A stretch of DNA of 64,000 nt from NCBI GenBank assembly GCA_012519845.1, contig JAAYPK010000019.1:1-64000 (forward strand), in the 5' to 3' direction. Position numbers and translations under genes: made by a program. The notes under the pieces were generated by a model. It worked only from the letters and a program-made list of their open reading frames with translations, ran no database searches and was not told the origin of the DNA. Source of the stretch: Clostridiales bacterium. Lineage in GTDB: Bacteria > Bacillota > Clostridia > Clostridiales > Clostridiaceae. Below are positions 45,516-55,413 of the stretch, piece after piece (position 1 is the first letter of the stretch; the number at the start of each line of letters is the position of its first letter).

Positions 45516-45886
45516 AGTACTTCCCCCTTACCTAATGATAATTTGTTACATATCTCTTCTTCAGTATATCCCTCTTTAATTAATTTCATAATTATTGATT
45601 TTTTATCTGTAGCTTCTATATTGTTATGATTACTTTTTATGACCTTATTCTCATTTGTGCTTAACTCATTTTTCTTAATTATTTCTTTAAGCTCTAATAT
45701 TTCCTGTTGCATTTCAGTTAAACTTTCTGCAACATCTTTTCTAATTTGAGCTATTTCAGTTTGAACCTCTGAAATATCCTCCTTTTTATATTTTAACACA
45801 TGGCTAAAGGAATTTTCTTTCTTATTTATGGCTTTTGTGTTAACAATTATTAAAATAATTCCAAATAATATTAATATATATGGCAT
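45488..45886 (-). CDS. DUF6115-type membrane-anchored protein with C-terminal helix-turn-helix
   Basis: A 132-residue protein with an N-terminal membrane helix (MPYILILFGIILIIVNT), a central coiled coil (about 38-75) and a C-terminal helix-turn-helix-like segment (LIKEGYTEEEICNKLSLGKGEVLLVKSLF). This layout fits the DUF6115 proteins commonly encoded after the flagellar sigma factor in Clostridium. The role is unknown. It follows fliA by nine bases. Confidence 0.7.
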   Translation of the reverse strand: MPYILILFGIILIIVNTKAINKKENSFSHVLKYKKEDISEVQTEIAQIRKDVAESLTEMQQEILELKEIIKKNELSTNENKVIKSNHNNIEATDKKSIIMKLIKEGYTEEEICNKLSLGKGEVLLVKSLFKE

Positions 45887-45895
45887 AATTTCCCT

Positions 45896-46621
45896 CTATA
45901 AATAATTTAAATTTTTCATTTTTTCTCTAAGATTTCTAATGGCTCTACTATGTAACTGACAAACTCTTGACTCAGATATTTCTAAAACATGTCCAATTTC
46001 TTTTAGGGTTAACCCTTCATAATAGTATAAATTTAAAATAGTTCTATCCTTTTCATTAAGGCCTTCAATACCTTTAACAAGCATTTCCAGCCTTTCACTA
46101 TTCTCATACCTTTCCTCTGGGCTTGGACTATTTTTATCTTCAATTACATTCATTAATGTAACTTCTTCATCATCCGAAAACAATATGTCTTCTAATGATA
46201 CAATTGAAATATAATTTATATAGTTCTCTATTTCTCCAACAGCACTTAATGATATTTTAAGTTCCTTAGCAATTTCATCATTAGTTGGTTCTCTTAGTAA
46301 TTTTTTTTGTAATTTTTCAACTGCTAAATTATATTTATTTAATTTGTCCATTGCACCTTTAGATATTGGTCTGTTTTTTCTGATTTCATCAATTATTGCT
46401 CCTCTAATTCTAATTGATGCGTAAGAAGAAAACTTAATCCCTTTTGTAGAATCAAACTTTGATATAGCATCAATCAAACCAATTATTCCATAGCTAACTA
46501 AATCATCATACTCCATTATTTTGCTATTATTTAAATTTATTCTAGATGCTATGTACTTTACCAAAGGTAAATATTCTTCTATTATTTGCTCTCTGTATTT
46601 TAAAGATTCCATGGCAGTCAT
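45896..46621 (-). CDS. fliA: Flagellar sigma factor (sigma-28, FliA/WhiG type)
   Basis: A 241-residue sigma factor with region 2 (YDDLVSYGIIGLIDAISKFDSTKGIKFSSYASIRIRGAIIDEIRKNRPI-type), region 3 and region 4 (GLTLKEIGHVLEISESRVCQLHSRAIRNL). The RIRGAIIDEIR segment is typical of the FliA/SigD/WhiG group. It directs RNA polymerase to late flagellar genes such as flagellin. Neither FlgM nor flagellin genes are in the window. AAGGAG precedes the ATG. Confidence 0.93.
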   Translation of the reverse strand: MTAMESLKYREQIIEEYLPLVKYIASRINLNNSKIMEYDDLVSYGIIGLIDAISKFDSTKGIKFSSYASIRIRGAIIDEIRKNRPISKGAMDKLNKYNLAVEKLQKKLLREPTNDEIAKELKISLSAVGEIENYINYISIVSLEDILFSDDEEVTLMNVIEDKNSPSPEERYENSERLEMLVKGIEGLNEKDRTILNLYYYEGLTLKEIGHVLEISESRVCQLHSRAIRNLREKMKNLNYL

Positions 46622-46632
46622 AGTACCACTCC

Positions 46633-47256
46633 TTAAATATAATCTCTTTGTTTTCGCATTTGATTGAAAACCTTTTGAATAATTTTATCTCTTGTTCTTT
46701 CACTTATATTGATAAACTTTACTGCACAGACTTGTTCTCTTGTAGTTTTTTCTATCTCTCTAACTATCGATCCTTCAACTTGTAATTTTTCATCCTCTGT
46801 GTATATGTTAATCAATAATTTTTCATCCTTATCGAAATATTCTTGAACACTCATTTTCATTCCGCCACCACTTAAATTCAAAATCATTGCTCTTTTCCAT
46901 TGACCAGATGGCATACTTTCTTTTCTATAAAATGCATATTCAACCAAATCTACTCTAACAAAATTCCTTCTTTGAACTTTTTGAACATCATATGGTAATT
47001 CTAATTTATATAATGGAATATTATTTTCAAGCTTTTTATCTATTGCTTTAGTTTTAAATATATAATAACAATCTGAATAATAATAGTTCATTTCTATTTC
47101 ATCACCTAATGATATATCTAAAAATCTTCCACCTTCCCCAATTGGTATATTAATAAGCATATAGTCTTCTCTTAAATCTTGAATGGTACATTTATATGCA
47201 ATCTTATCACTATATATAATAATATTCCCATTAATACTGAACTTTGCACTAGACAT
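46633..47256 (-). CDS. PilZ-domain flagellar brake protein (YcgR/YpfA-like)
   Basis: A 207-residue protein with an N-terminal YcgR-type domain (about 1-90) and a PilZ domain. The c-di-GMP binding motifs are RRNFVRVDL (RxxxR form) and LNLSGGGMKM (the D/N-x-S-x-x-G form). In relatives, binding of c-di-GMP slows or stops the motor by contact with MotA or the rotor. Its place between flhG and fliA supports a motility role. GAGGAGG precedes the ATG. Confidence 0.88.
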   Translation of the reverse strand: MSSAKFSINGNIIIYSDKIAYKCTIQDLREDYMLINIPIGEGGRFLDISLGDEIEMNYYYSDCYYIFKTKAIDKKLENNIPLYKLELPYDVQKVQRRNFVRVDLVEYAFYRKESMPSGQWKRAMILNLSGGGMKMSVQEYFDKDEKLLINIYTEDEKLQVEGSIVREIEKTTREQVCAVKFINISERTRDKIIQKVFNQMRKQRDYI

Positions 47257-47271
47257 TGTTATTTCCCTCCT

Positions 47272-48123
47272 CTAAGACAATAGCTCCATTAGATTTTTAA
47301 AAACCTTTTTGGGAGTTTTACTTAATTCAAATACCTCTTTCATATCTATTCTCTTTGCAATTAAATCTATAGATTTTGAAGCATCTGATTTAGGATATAA
47401 TATAGTAAAAGGTACCTGCTTCTTTACTCCTTCTATTAACTTTTTATCCTCTAAAATACTTCCAAAATATTTAACTTTATAAAAAAGAAATTTTTCTACT
47501 GCATTACTTAAATTGTTAAACGCAGTAACTCCCTCATTTTTATTTGATACCTTATTAACAATTACATTTAATGGAACAGAAACATCATTTATAATTGAAG
47601 TTTTTATTAAACTGTATGAATCTGTTATAGAAGTTGGCTCTGGAGTTATTACTATAATAGCTTCATCCGAGGATTTTAAAAAAGCTAAAATACTTCTATT
47701 TACACCAGCCCCTGTATCTATGAGTATATAATCAAATTCATTCATATTCTCTAATTCATTAATTAAATAATCTCTTTCATTAATTGTTAATTCATCAATA
47801 ACATTTATGCCAGATCCTGCTGGAAGCAATTTTAACCCATATGGTCCATCTAGGATTATATCTTTTATTGAAATACCTTTAAGTAAATCTAATAAATTAT
47901 ATTTTGGATATAATCCCATTAAAACATCATCATTGCCCATTCCTATATCAGCATCTAAAATTAAAACTTTTTTCCCATTCTTTTGTAATGCTATTCCTAT
48001 ATTTACAACTATATTACTTTTACCAACTCCACCTTTACCTGATGTAATAGTTATTATTTTCGGTACTTTTTCTTTAACATCATTTTTAAATAAATTTCTC
48101 AAGCTGTGAGCTTGATCTAACAT
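47272..48123 (-). CDS. flhG: Flagellar number regulator FlhG (MinD-like ATPase)
   Basis: A 283-residue ParA/MinD-type ATPase. The deviant Walker A is TSGKGGVGKSNI near residue 30, followed by VLILDADIGMGN and DYILIDTGAG. FlhG works with FlhF to set number and placement of flagella. The start lies seven bases inside the 3' end of flhF, showing coupling. The C-terminal membrane-binding helix of MinD is not obvious. Confidence 0.92.
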   Translation of the reverse strand: MLDQAHSLRNLFKNDVKEKVPKIITITSGKGGVGKSNIVVNIGIALQKNGKKVLILDADIGMGNDDVLMGLYPKYNLLDLLKGISIKDIILDGPYGLKLLPAGSGINVIDELTINERDYLINELENMNEFDYILIDTGAGVNRSILAFLKSSDEAIIVITPEPTSITDSYSLIKTSIINDVSVPLNVIVNKVSNKNEGVTAFNNLSNAVEKFLFYKVKYFGSILEDKKLIEGVKKQVPFTILYPKSDASKSIDLIAKRIDMKEVFELSKTPKKVFKNLMELLS

Positions 48124-49550
48124 ACATTTTCATCCCCCAATACTAACTTAGCAATTTCATCTTTTGTTGGAACCATGAGATCATCTGGAACATTTTGTCC
48201 AGTTGTTAAATATCTTATAGGTTTACCAGTTCTTTTGTAAATGTTGTAAATAGATCCATAAGTAGAAGTTTCATCTACCTTTGTGATAATAACTTTATCA
48301 TAATTTAGTTCTTTATATCCTTCAGTAATAATTTTAATATCACTGTTTTTCGTTGAAGAACTTACCACTAAATTAACTGATGTTGGCTTTGCTTTTTCTA
48401 TTAGTAGTCTAAGTTCAGAAATTTGCATAGTATTTTTGCTACTACGTCCTGTAGTATCGATAAATACGATATCACAATCCTCCATTGTTTTTATTGCATC
48501 TTCCATTTCTTTTACGGAAATTGCAACTTTAAAAGGAATATTCATTATTTCTGCATATGTCTTTAATTGTTCTACTGCTCCAATTCTATATGTATCTATT
48601 GTAATTAATCCTACTTTTTTCTTTTCAATAAGAGAATATTTACCTGCTAGTTTAGCAATTGTTGTTGTTTTTCCAACACCTGTAGGCCCTACCAATACAA
48701 CATTACCTTTCATTTTCTCATTTGTTACTCTAACTTCTGACTTTATTATTTTTCTTAGACTTTCTTTAACATCTTTAATATCAATCTTTCCTTTTAAATC
48801 CTTATAAAAATCCAAATCAATATCAATTTCATCCATTACTTCCTGCAATGCATCTTTATTATTATCAATATGATTAGTATTTTCTAAAACTCTATTCAGT
48901 ATTTCCTTCATGTTTTTTATTTCTTCTTCAATATTTTCATTGCTAGAGGTTCCACTTTTTGAAGTTGTTTTTCTTTGTGTTGTTCTTTTAGCTGGTGTTT
49001 TTTTAACTTCGCTTTCATCCTCTTTACTTATAGTTTTTTTAGTTGACTTCTTAGGTGTACTATCCTCTTCATTTTTTTCTTCTTGAGTGACATCCTTATT
49101 TTGAGAAACTTTTTTTACTATTTCCTTTAATGGAATAGGCTCATGAGGAATAAATTTGTCATTTTCTTTTTCTATTACCGGTGGTAATTCAACTTCATTA
49201 TTTTCCTCTTGTTTTATTTCTATTTTAGAGGATTCCTCATATATAGGTTTTTCTTCAATTTCTTTTTCTTCTTTAAAATTATCTCTCATTATCCTTTTTA
49301 TATCATCTATTGAATTTTTAAAATCCTCGTCTTCTTTTTTAGTATTAACCCTCTTTTCTTTTTTCTTATAATCTTTAGACTCATTTTCAATTGCAGCAGT
49401 TACTTCAATTTGTTTTTCTGAAAACAATCCTTTTAATCCTGGCTTCTTAACTTTTCTTTGACTTATAATTACAGCTTCTCTTCCCAGTTCATATCTAATT
49501 CTTGTTAGAGCTTCATTCATATTATTTACTACATATTTTTTTATTATCAT
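48117..49550 (-). CDS. flhF: Flagellar biosynthesis GTPase FlhF
   Basis: A 477-residue SRP-type GTPase. The N-terminal B domain (IIKKYVVNNMNEALTRIRYELGREAVIISQRKV-type) is followed by a long charged linker (about 70-215) and an NG domain with VLVGPTGVGKTTTIAKLA, DTYRIGAVEQLKTYAEIM, DTTGRSSKN and TKVDET. FlhF places the first export components at the flagellation site. The start codon follows the flhA stop with no gap; its ribosome site lies within flhA. Confidence 0.94.
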   Translation of the reverse strand: MIIKKYVVNNMNEALTRIRYELGREAVIISQRKVKKPGLKGLFSEKQIEVTAAIENESKDYKKKEKRVNTKKEDEDFKNSIDDIKRIMRDNFKEEKEIEEKPIYEESSKIEIKQEENNEVELPPVIEKENDKFIPHEPIPLKEIVKKVSQNKDVTQEEKNEEDSTPKKSTKKTISKEDESEVKKTPAKRTTQRKTTSKSGTSSNENIEEEIKNMKEILNRVLENTNHIDNNKDALQEVMDEIDIDLDFYKDLKGKIDIKDVKESLRKIIKSEVRVTNEKMKGNVVLVGPTGVGKTTTIAKLAGKYSLIEKKKVGLITIDTYRIGAVEQLKTYAEIMNIPFKVAISVKEMEDAIKTMEDCDIVFIDTTGRSSKNTMQISELRLLIEKAKPTSVNLVVSSSTKNSDIKIITEGYKELNYDKVIITKVDETSTYGSIYNIYKRTGKPIRYLTTGQNVPDDLMVPTKDEIAKLVLGDENVC

Positions 49551-51620
49551 CTATAATTCTACAACTCCTTCTGTTCTTATTTCTACATCATTTGGTATTT
49601 CGTTTAATGATATTACCATTAAATGTGGGAAAGCCATTTCTGTTAATTTTCTAAATACACATCTAATATTTGGTGATACTAAAATTACTTGTTGATTATT
49701 ATAGAAATAAACACTATCTAAAGTATTTTTTAAATTGTGGAATATCTTAGTAGTAGTGTCAGGATCAATTGCTGGGAAAGATCCCTGAACAGACTTTTGT
49801 ATATTAGAAGCAATTAATTCTTCAAGTTCTGGATGTAAAGTTACAACTGTTATTGCTTTTTCCTCATCTATTATTTGATTACATATTGTCCTTCCAAGTG
49901 CAAATCTAACATACTCAGTTAATACCTCTATATCCTTTGTATTTCTTGAATTATCTGCTAATGATTCCATTATTGTAACCATATCTTTTATTGGAACTTT
50001 TTCTCTTAATAAATTCTGTAATACCTTTTGCAATTCTCCAATAGTAATTAACTCTGGTATTAATTCCTCAACTACTGCTGAGTATTTTTCTTTTACATTT
50101 TCAACTATTAACTTAACTTCTTGTCTTCCTAATAATTCATAAGAATGTGACTTAATAGTTTCTGTTAAGTGGGTTACCATAACTGTAATTGGATCTACAA
50201 CAGTTAATCCTTTTATTTCTGCTTCTTCCCTTTGATCCTTATTAATCCATACTGCTGGAAGATTGAATGTAGGTTCAATGGTTTTTATTCCTGGAATTTC
50301 AGTATTTTCTCCAGTTGGATCCATACATAAAAGCATATTTGCCATTAATTCAGCTGATTCTATTACTGTACCCCTTATCTTAATAACATACTCATTAGTT
50401 TTTAATTGAAGATTATCCCTAATTCTTATTGGTTGTACAACTATTCCCATTTCTATTGCACATTGTCTTCTTACAGATGCAATTCTTTGAAGTAAATCTC
50501 CTCCTGCGCTTTCATCAGCCAGTGGAATTAATCCATAACCTATTTCTACTTCCATAGGCTCTACAGATATTAACTTCATAACATTCTCAGGCTCTTTTCT
50601 TTCAATTTCTAGTTCCTCATCTTCTTGCAGTGCCATTTCAATTTTTTCATTCTTTTTCTCTTCTCTATATAATAAATATGCAAGTACTCCTGTTGCTAAT
50701 GATGCTAATAAAAATGGAAACTTAGGCATATTAGGAATTAATGCTAATACAAACATTATTACACTTGCTATAGCACATACAACTGGGAAACCTGTTAATT
50801 GTGTCGCAAGAGTTTTACCAAAGTTATCTTCGCTTCCTGAACGAGTTACTAAGATACCTGAGGATGTAGATATTAATAAAGCAGGTATTTGGCTAACAAG
50901 TCCATCACCAACAGTAAGCCTAATATATGTTTGAGCTGACTCTCCTGCTGACATACCATTCATCATAACTCCAATTAGTATACCACCAACAATATTAATA
51001 ACAGTAATAATAATCCCTGCTATTGCATCTCCCTTTACAAACTTAGAGGCACCATCCATAGCTCCATAGAAATCTGCTTCTGATTGTAAATCCTTTCTCT
51101 TTTTCTTTGCTGTTGCTTCATCAATCAGCCCTGCATTTAAATCTGCATCTATACTCATTTGCTTTCCTGGCATTGCATCAAGTGTAAATCTTGCAGATAC
51201 TTCTGAAACTCTTCCAGCACCATTTGTAATAACAATAAATTGAATTATTATAATAATTAAAAATATAATTATTCCTACTACATAATTACCACCAATTACA
51301 AATTCACCAAAAGCCTCAATTATATTTCCGGCATCTGCTTCTGTTAAAATAAGTCTTGTAGACGAAATATTTAGTGCTAACCTAAATAAAGTGGTAACAA
51401 GCAATAATGTTGGGAAAACTGATAATTGCAATACATTTGTAGTGAACATTGTAATTAGCATAATAATAATTGATAAAGTAATATTAAATGCCAATAATAC
51501 ATCCAAAACTTGTTTAGGTAAAGGAATTATAATCATTAGAACTATTCCAATAACTACAAAAGCTACTAATACATCTAGGTTATCTTTAATTTTAAAACTT
51601 TTCTTACTTTGTGCTTCCAA
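49551..51620 (-). CDS. flhA: Flagellar export gate protein FlhA
   Basis: A 689-residue protein with eight membrane helices in the first 330 residues and a large cytoplasmic domain. The conserved FHIPEP-family loop is readable as SARFTLDAMPGKQMSIDADLNAG, and VMVTHLTETIKSHSYELLGRQE marks the cytoplasmic part. FlhA takes part in proton-driven export and receives substrates and chaperones. The start is TTG behind AAGGATGGGG. Confidence 0.96.
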   Translation of the reverse strand: MEAQSKKSFKIKDNLDVLVAFVVIGIVLMIIIPLPKQVLDVLLAFNITLSIIIMLITMFTTNVLQLSVFPTLLLVTTLFRLALNISSTRLILTEADAGNIIEAFGEFVIGGNYVVGIIIFLIIIIIQFIVITNGAGRVSEVSARFTLDAMPGKQMSIDADLNAGLIDEATAKKKRKDLQSEADFYGAMDGASKFVKGDAIAGIIITVINIVGGILIGVMMNGMSAGESAQTYIRLTVGDGLVSQIPALLISTSSGILVTRSGSEDNFGKTLATQLTGFPVVCAIASVIMFVLALIPNMPKFPFLLASLATGVLAYLLYREEKKNEKIEMALQEDEELEIERKEPENVMKLISVEPMEVEIGYGLIPLADESAGGDLLQRIASVRRQCAIEMGIVVQPIRIRDNLQLKTNEYVIKIRGTVIESAELMANMLLCMDPTGENTEIPGIKTIEPTFNLPAVWINKDQREEAEIKGLTVVDPITVMVTHLTETIKSHSYELLGRQEVKLIVENVKEKYSAVVEELIPELITIGELQKVLQNLLREKVPIKDMVTIMESLADNSRNTKDIEVLTEYVRFALGRTICNQIIDEEKAITVVTLHPELEELIASNIQKSVQGSFPAIDPDTTTKIFHNLKNTLDSVYFYNNQQVILVSPNIRCVFRKLTEMAFPHLMVISLNEIPNDVEIRTEGVVEL

Positions 51621-51647
51621 ATTAACCCCATCCTTTAATTGACCATT

Positions 51648-53495
51648 TTACATTTTTTTCTTTGACTTAAGACTATATACCATAGCTAAAATCTCAGCAA
51701 CAGCTTGATACAAGTCTTGTGGTATTTCTTTATCAATTTCAACTTGTTCATAAAGCATTCTTGCTAAGGGTTTATTCTCCATAATAGGAACATTATTATT
51801 AAGTGCAATTTCTTTGATTTTTAATGCTACTAAGTCTGCTCCTTTAGCCACAACTAAAGGTGCTTCCATTTTGCCATCTTCATACTTTATTGCAATTGCT
51901 AAATGAGTTGGGTTAGTAATAACCACTGTTGCATCTCTAACTGACTCCATCATTCTTCTAGATGCCATTTCTCTTTGCTTTTGCTTAATTTTTCCTTTTA
52001 CTTTTGGATCTCCTTCCATTTGTTTATATTCATCTTTTACCTCTTGTTTTGTCATTCTCATATCTTTTTTAAAGAACTTATATTGAACGAAATAATCTAC
52101 TGCCGCTAATATAATCATAACAATAGATACTTTTACAAAAATCCCAGAAATTATTCCAAGAAGTTCTTTTCCTATGGAAGGAAGATATATATTGGATACT
52201 TGCAATATATCCCTATAATTAGTTAATACATAATCATATCCTATGTAACTTAAAATAATAACTACTAATAGATTCTTAATTAAATCTGCTATGCTTTTTT
52301 TAGAAAACATATTCTTAAATCCTGAAATTGGATTTAACTTTCCAAAAGAAGGTTTTAAGGTTTCTCCAGTTAATAAAAATCCTGTTTGCATTACTCCTCC
52401 AACAATTCCAGCTACCATTATTGGTATTGCTACTGGAAGTATACAAAGTGCTGCTTTTAAAATTAGATTTAACATAATTGTTCCTACTGATATTTCAGTA
52501 ATATTTTGTAATAACCCCGATTGAAACATATATTGCATATAACTAGATAAAGTACTAGCAATAGTTCCAGCCAGTAAAATAAGTGCCATTGTACATGCAA
52601 CCATTCCTAGGGCTAATGAAACATCTTTACTTCTTGCTATCTGACCTTTTTTCTTTGCATCTGATAATTTCTTAGGTGTTGCTTCCTCAGTTTTATCATC
52701 ATTTGCAAAAATTAATAGCATAGGCGTAGCTAAAAGACTTTTAAATATATCCTCTAAAACTGTTGGTATACTATCAAAAGAATATGATAATATTTTTATA
52801 AATATTGGTATAAATACTACAAAAGTAATTAAACCAACTATGATTTTAACAGGCATTCCAAGAATCATTACATTGATTTGTGGTACAACCCTTGAAATAA
52901 GTGCCATACATACATCTGTTATTAATATAATCAATACCAAAGGTATTGCTATTCTCACACCAATTACAAAATACTTTATAAAAGCATTTAGTATTACTTC
53001 AAATGAATTATCTAACATTATCCCATGTCCAATAGGAATAATATTAAAGCTTTCTATTAAACATTTTATTAATACATGATGACCATCAACAATGAAAAAC
53101 ATAACTGTAGCTATAAAGTAAGATAAATTTGCCATTATAGTAGAATTTGTTTTACTAGTAGGGTCAATTACATTTAACATTGATAAACCAACTTGCATAT
53201 CCATATATGCTCCTGCCATTCTAACAACTTCAAAAACTAAATTAACAATGAAGCCTAGTAGTAAGCCACAAAGAACTTCACTTATCATATAATATGCCAA
53301 CATATAATTATTACTTATATCAAGCAAGCTATTATAGTCTAGTCCTGAAACTATTGAATAAGCTAAAATTATGCCTAAAACTCCTTTCATTATATTAGGT
53401 GTTCCTGAAGGGAAAAATACCCTACACACTATAAAGAAAGAAGTTATTCTTATAAAAATGAAAAATATTGCTAGAAAGTAGGCTGTATCTAACAC
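51648..53495 (-). CDS. fliR-flhB: Fused flagellar export proteins FliR-FlhB
   Basis: One 615-residue frame joins FliR (residues 1 to about 258) and FlhB (about 264-615). The FlhB part begins with KTEEATPKKLSDAKKKGQIARSKDV, holds four helices and has the self-cleavage motif NPTH at 528-531 (VVITNPTHLAIAIKY). FlhB cleavage switches export from hook to filament proteins. This fusion is known in Clostridium and functions as a single export-gate protein. The start is GTG behind AGGGGGT. Confidence 0.96.
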   Translation of the reverse strand: MLDTAYFLAIFFIFIRITSFFIVCRVFFPSGTPNIMKGVLGIILAYSIVSGLDYNSLLDISNNYMLAYYMISEVLCGLLLGFIVNLVFEVVRMAGAYMDMQVGLSMLNVIDPTSKTNSTIMANLSYFIATVMFFIVDGHHVLIKCLIESFNIIPIGHGIMLDNSFEVILNAFIKYFVIGVRIAIPLVLIILITDVCMALISRVVPQINVMILGMPVKIIVGLITFVVFIPIFIKILSYSFDSIPTVLEDIFKSLLATPMLLIFANDDKTEEATPKKLSDAKKKGQIARSKDVSLALGMVACTMALILLAGTIASTLSSYMQYMFQSGLLQNITEISVGTIMLNLILKAALCILPVAIPIMVAGIVGGVMQTGFLLTGETLKPSFGKLNPISGFKNMFSKKSIADLIKNLLVVIILSYIGYDYVLTNYRDILQVSNIYLPSIGKELLGIISGIFVKVSIVMIILAAVDYFVQYKFFKKDMRMTKQEVKDEYKQMEGDPKVKGKIKQKQREMASRRMMESVRDATVVITNPTHLAIAIKYEDGKMEAPLVVAKGADLVALKIKEIALNNNVPIMENKPLARMLYEQVEIDKEIPQDLYQAVAEILAMVYSLKSKKKM

Positions 53496-53506
53496 TTAAC
53501 TACCCC

Positions 53507-53776
53507 CTAGGTTGATATTTTAATAATCAAATCAAAAATTCTTTCAGTAAAAGAACTGATAGTATGTAACATCCAATTGCCACAAACAATCCCAATTACA
53601 GCTGCTCCAATTAACTTTGGAACAAAAGTTAATGTTTGTTCTTGTATTTGTGTTGTTGCCTGCAGAATACTAATTAGTAACCCAATTACAATAGAAACAA
53701 TCAATATAGGTGCTGCTACTTTTAAAGCTGTATATATTGCATCTTTTACTACTCCATTTACTAAATTCTCTGTCAT
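53507..53776 (-). CDS. fliQ: Flagellar export protein FliQ
   Basis: An 89-residue protein with two membrane helices and the family pattern TALKVAAPILIVSIVIGLLISILQATTQIQEQTLTFVPK. FliQ forms the export gate with FliP and FliR. It is 11 bases before the fliR-flhB fusion. Confidence 0.95.
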   Translation of the reverse strand: MTENLVNGVVKDAIYTALKVAAPILIVSIVIGLLISILQATTQIQEQTLTFVPKLIGAAVIGIVCGNWMLHTISSFTERIFDLIIKIST

Positions 53777-53787
53777 CTTAATTCACC

Positions 53788-54582
53788 TCACCCAAAACTC
53801 ATTATTAACGATCTTACTAATAGGTACCAGCCATCTACCATTACAAATAGTAATAATTTAAAAGGCAGTGAAACCATAGCTGGCGGTAACATAAACATTC
53901 CCATTGACATTAGTACACTTCCAACTACTAAATCTATTAGTATAAATGGTAAATACAACAAGAACCCTATCATGAAAGCTGTTTTTAACTCACTTATTGC
54001 AAAAGCAGGTACTAATACTGTAAAAGGTATATCATTCGGTTCATTAAATTCTTCATTTTCAAGCCCTGCTGATTCTATGAAAAGTTGTAAATCTTTCTGC
54101 CTAGTTTGATTTGCAAGAAATTCCTTAAGGGGTTTTCCCCCTTGCTCAATTGCTTCTTCTTGTGATATTTCATTATTTAAATAGGGCTGTATTCCTTTAT
54201 CATTCATTTCTGTAAACACTGGTGACATAATGAAAAAGGTTAAAAATAAAGCTAGTCCAATTAAAATTTGATTTGGTATTGATTGTGAAGCTCCCAAAGC
54301 ACTTTTTAAAAATGAAAATACTACTATTATCCTTGTAAAACAAGTAACCATAATAATAATTGAAGGTAATAAGGATAACACTGTAAAGAATAATAATAAT
54401 TTTATATTTGCTACATAATCTTGTGGTGTCCCTTCCCCTTCTCCACCAAGAGAAATATTAACATTTGGAATTTGCACTTCATCTGGTGCAGCATAAGCTG
54501 TTATACTTGACACACCAATTATTACAAAAGCTAATAAAAGTATAAATCCTATTTTTTTCTTACTTAATCTTAATTTATTCAT
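53788..54582 (-). CDS. fliP: Flagellar export protein FliP
   Basis: A 264-residue protein with a cleavable-type N-terminal hydrophobic segment and four helices. Family motifs: MVTCFTRIIVVFSFLKSALG, PNQILIGLALFLTFFIM and the C-terminal LPFILIDLVVGSVLMSMGM. FliP forms the core of the export pore. It overlaps fliO by eight bases. Confidence 0.96.
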   Translation of the reverse strand: MNKLRLSKKKIGFILLLAFVIIGVSSITAYAAPDEVQIPNVNISLGGEGEGTPQDYVANIKLLLFFTVLSLLPSIIIMVTCFTRIIVVFSFLKSALGASQSIPNQILIGLALFLTFFIMSPVFTEMNDKGIQPYLNNEISQEEAIEQGGKPLKEFLANQTRQKDLQLFIESAGLENEEFNEPNDIPFTVLVPAFAISELKTAFMIGFLLYLPFILIDLVVGSVLMSMGMFMLPPAMVSLPFKLLLFVMVDGWYLLVRSLIMSFG

Positions 54583-54937
54583 TTTTATCTTCCTTTGACT
54601 TTATTTTGTTTATTAACTTATCAAATGCATGTGTCATATTCTCATAAGACTCTCTTTTCATTTCTTGAATTTCTTCAATTTCCTCTTGCGTTAATTCTTG
54701 TAATTTTTCTGTATGTCTCGAACTAGTTAGTAAAACCATTCCCTTTTTACCAATTTTAACTACAACTATGTAAGTTTCTTTAGAAATTTGCATTCTATCA
54801 ATTATGTTTATATATTTTTTATTGTTAATTGATTTCAAACTATTGTTACTGAATTTTATTACAATCATCATTAGTCCAAATATTACCACTAACCCAAATA
54901 TTAATTTTATTATCATTACTACAAATTCGAAATCCAT
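54575..54937 (-). CDS. fliO: Flagellar export assembly protein FliO/FliZ
   Basis: A 120-residue protein with one N-terminal membrane helix and a cytoplasmic domain with IIDRMQISKETYIVVVKIGKKGMVLLTSS, the usual FliO pattern. FliO helps FliP assemble. It lies 20 bases after fliL and overlaps fliP. Confidence 0.88.
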   Translation of the reverse strand: MDFEFVVMIIKLIFGLVVIFGLMMIVIKFSNNSLKSINNKKYINIIDRMQISKETYIVVVKIGKKGMVLLTSSRHTEKLQELTQEEIEEIQEMKRESYENMTHAFDKLINKIKSKEDKNE

Positions 54938-54957
54938 ATTATTCTTCCTTTATATAT

Positions 54958-55410
54958 TTATTGTACTAGTAAATCCCCTGGAAAATATACATTAATTATA
55001 CTACCTTTTTTTAATAATTTGTTAATTTCACTTACAAGTTCTTTTTTTATTGTTTCCTCATTATCTGAAGTAAAATCTTCACTGCTTTTTGACTTTAAAT
55101 AAAATATAGTTTTATCTTTTATTTCTACAGTTTTGTTAGTAATTTCTTCAGCTAAATCTGAATTTTTTTTGTCATAAGAAATATAAACTGATGCCTTTAC
55201 ATATTTCTTTCCACTTTCATCATTTAAATTTACTGTAGCCGCCTCCAAAATAGGTACTTTTTCTTCTGTCACTTCTCCAGTATTATTTTTTTGCATAAAT
55301 AAATATACTCCACCAAAAGTTCCAGCTCCTACAACTACTAAAAGTAAAATTATGATTACTAATGGATTCATTTTCTTTCCTGGTTCATTTGCTACATTAT
55401 TTTCAGACAT
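54958..55410 (-). CDS. fliL: Flagellar basal-body associated protein FliL
   Basis: A 150-residue protein with a membrane helix at 15-36 and a periplasm-side stomatin-like domain (ATVNLNDESGKKYVKASVYISYD, KTIFYLKSKSSEDF). FliL stabilises the stator around the motor. It follows motB by three bases. Confidence 0.93.
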   Translation of the reverse strand: MSENNVANEPGKKMNPLVIIILLLVVVGAGTFGGVYLFMQKNNTGEVTEEKVPILEAATVNLNDESGKKYVKASVYISYDKKNSDLAEEITNKTVEIKDKTIFYLKSKSSEDFTSDNEETIKKELVSEINKLLKKGSIINVYFPGDLLVQ

Positions 55411-55413
55411 AAT

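Noticed and set aside
51648..53495. FliR-FlhB fusion as a novel gene fusion
   Set aside because: The fusion is established in Clostridium, so it is annotated but not listed as new.
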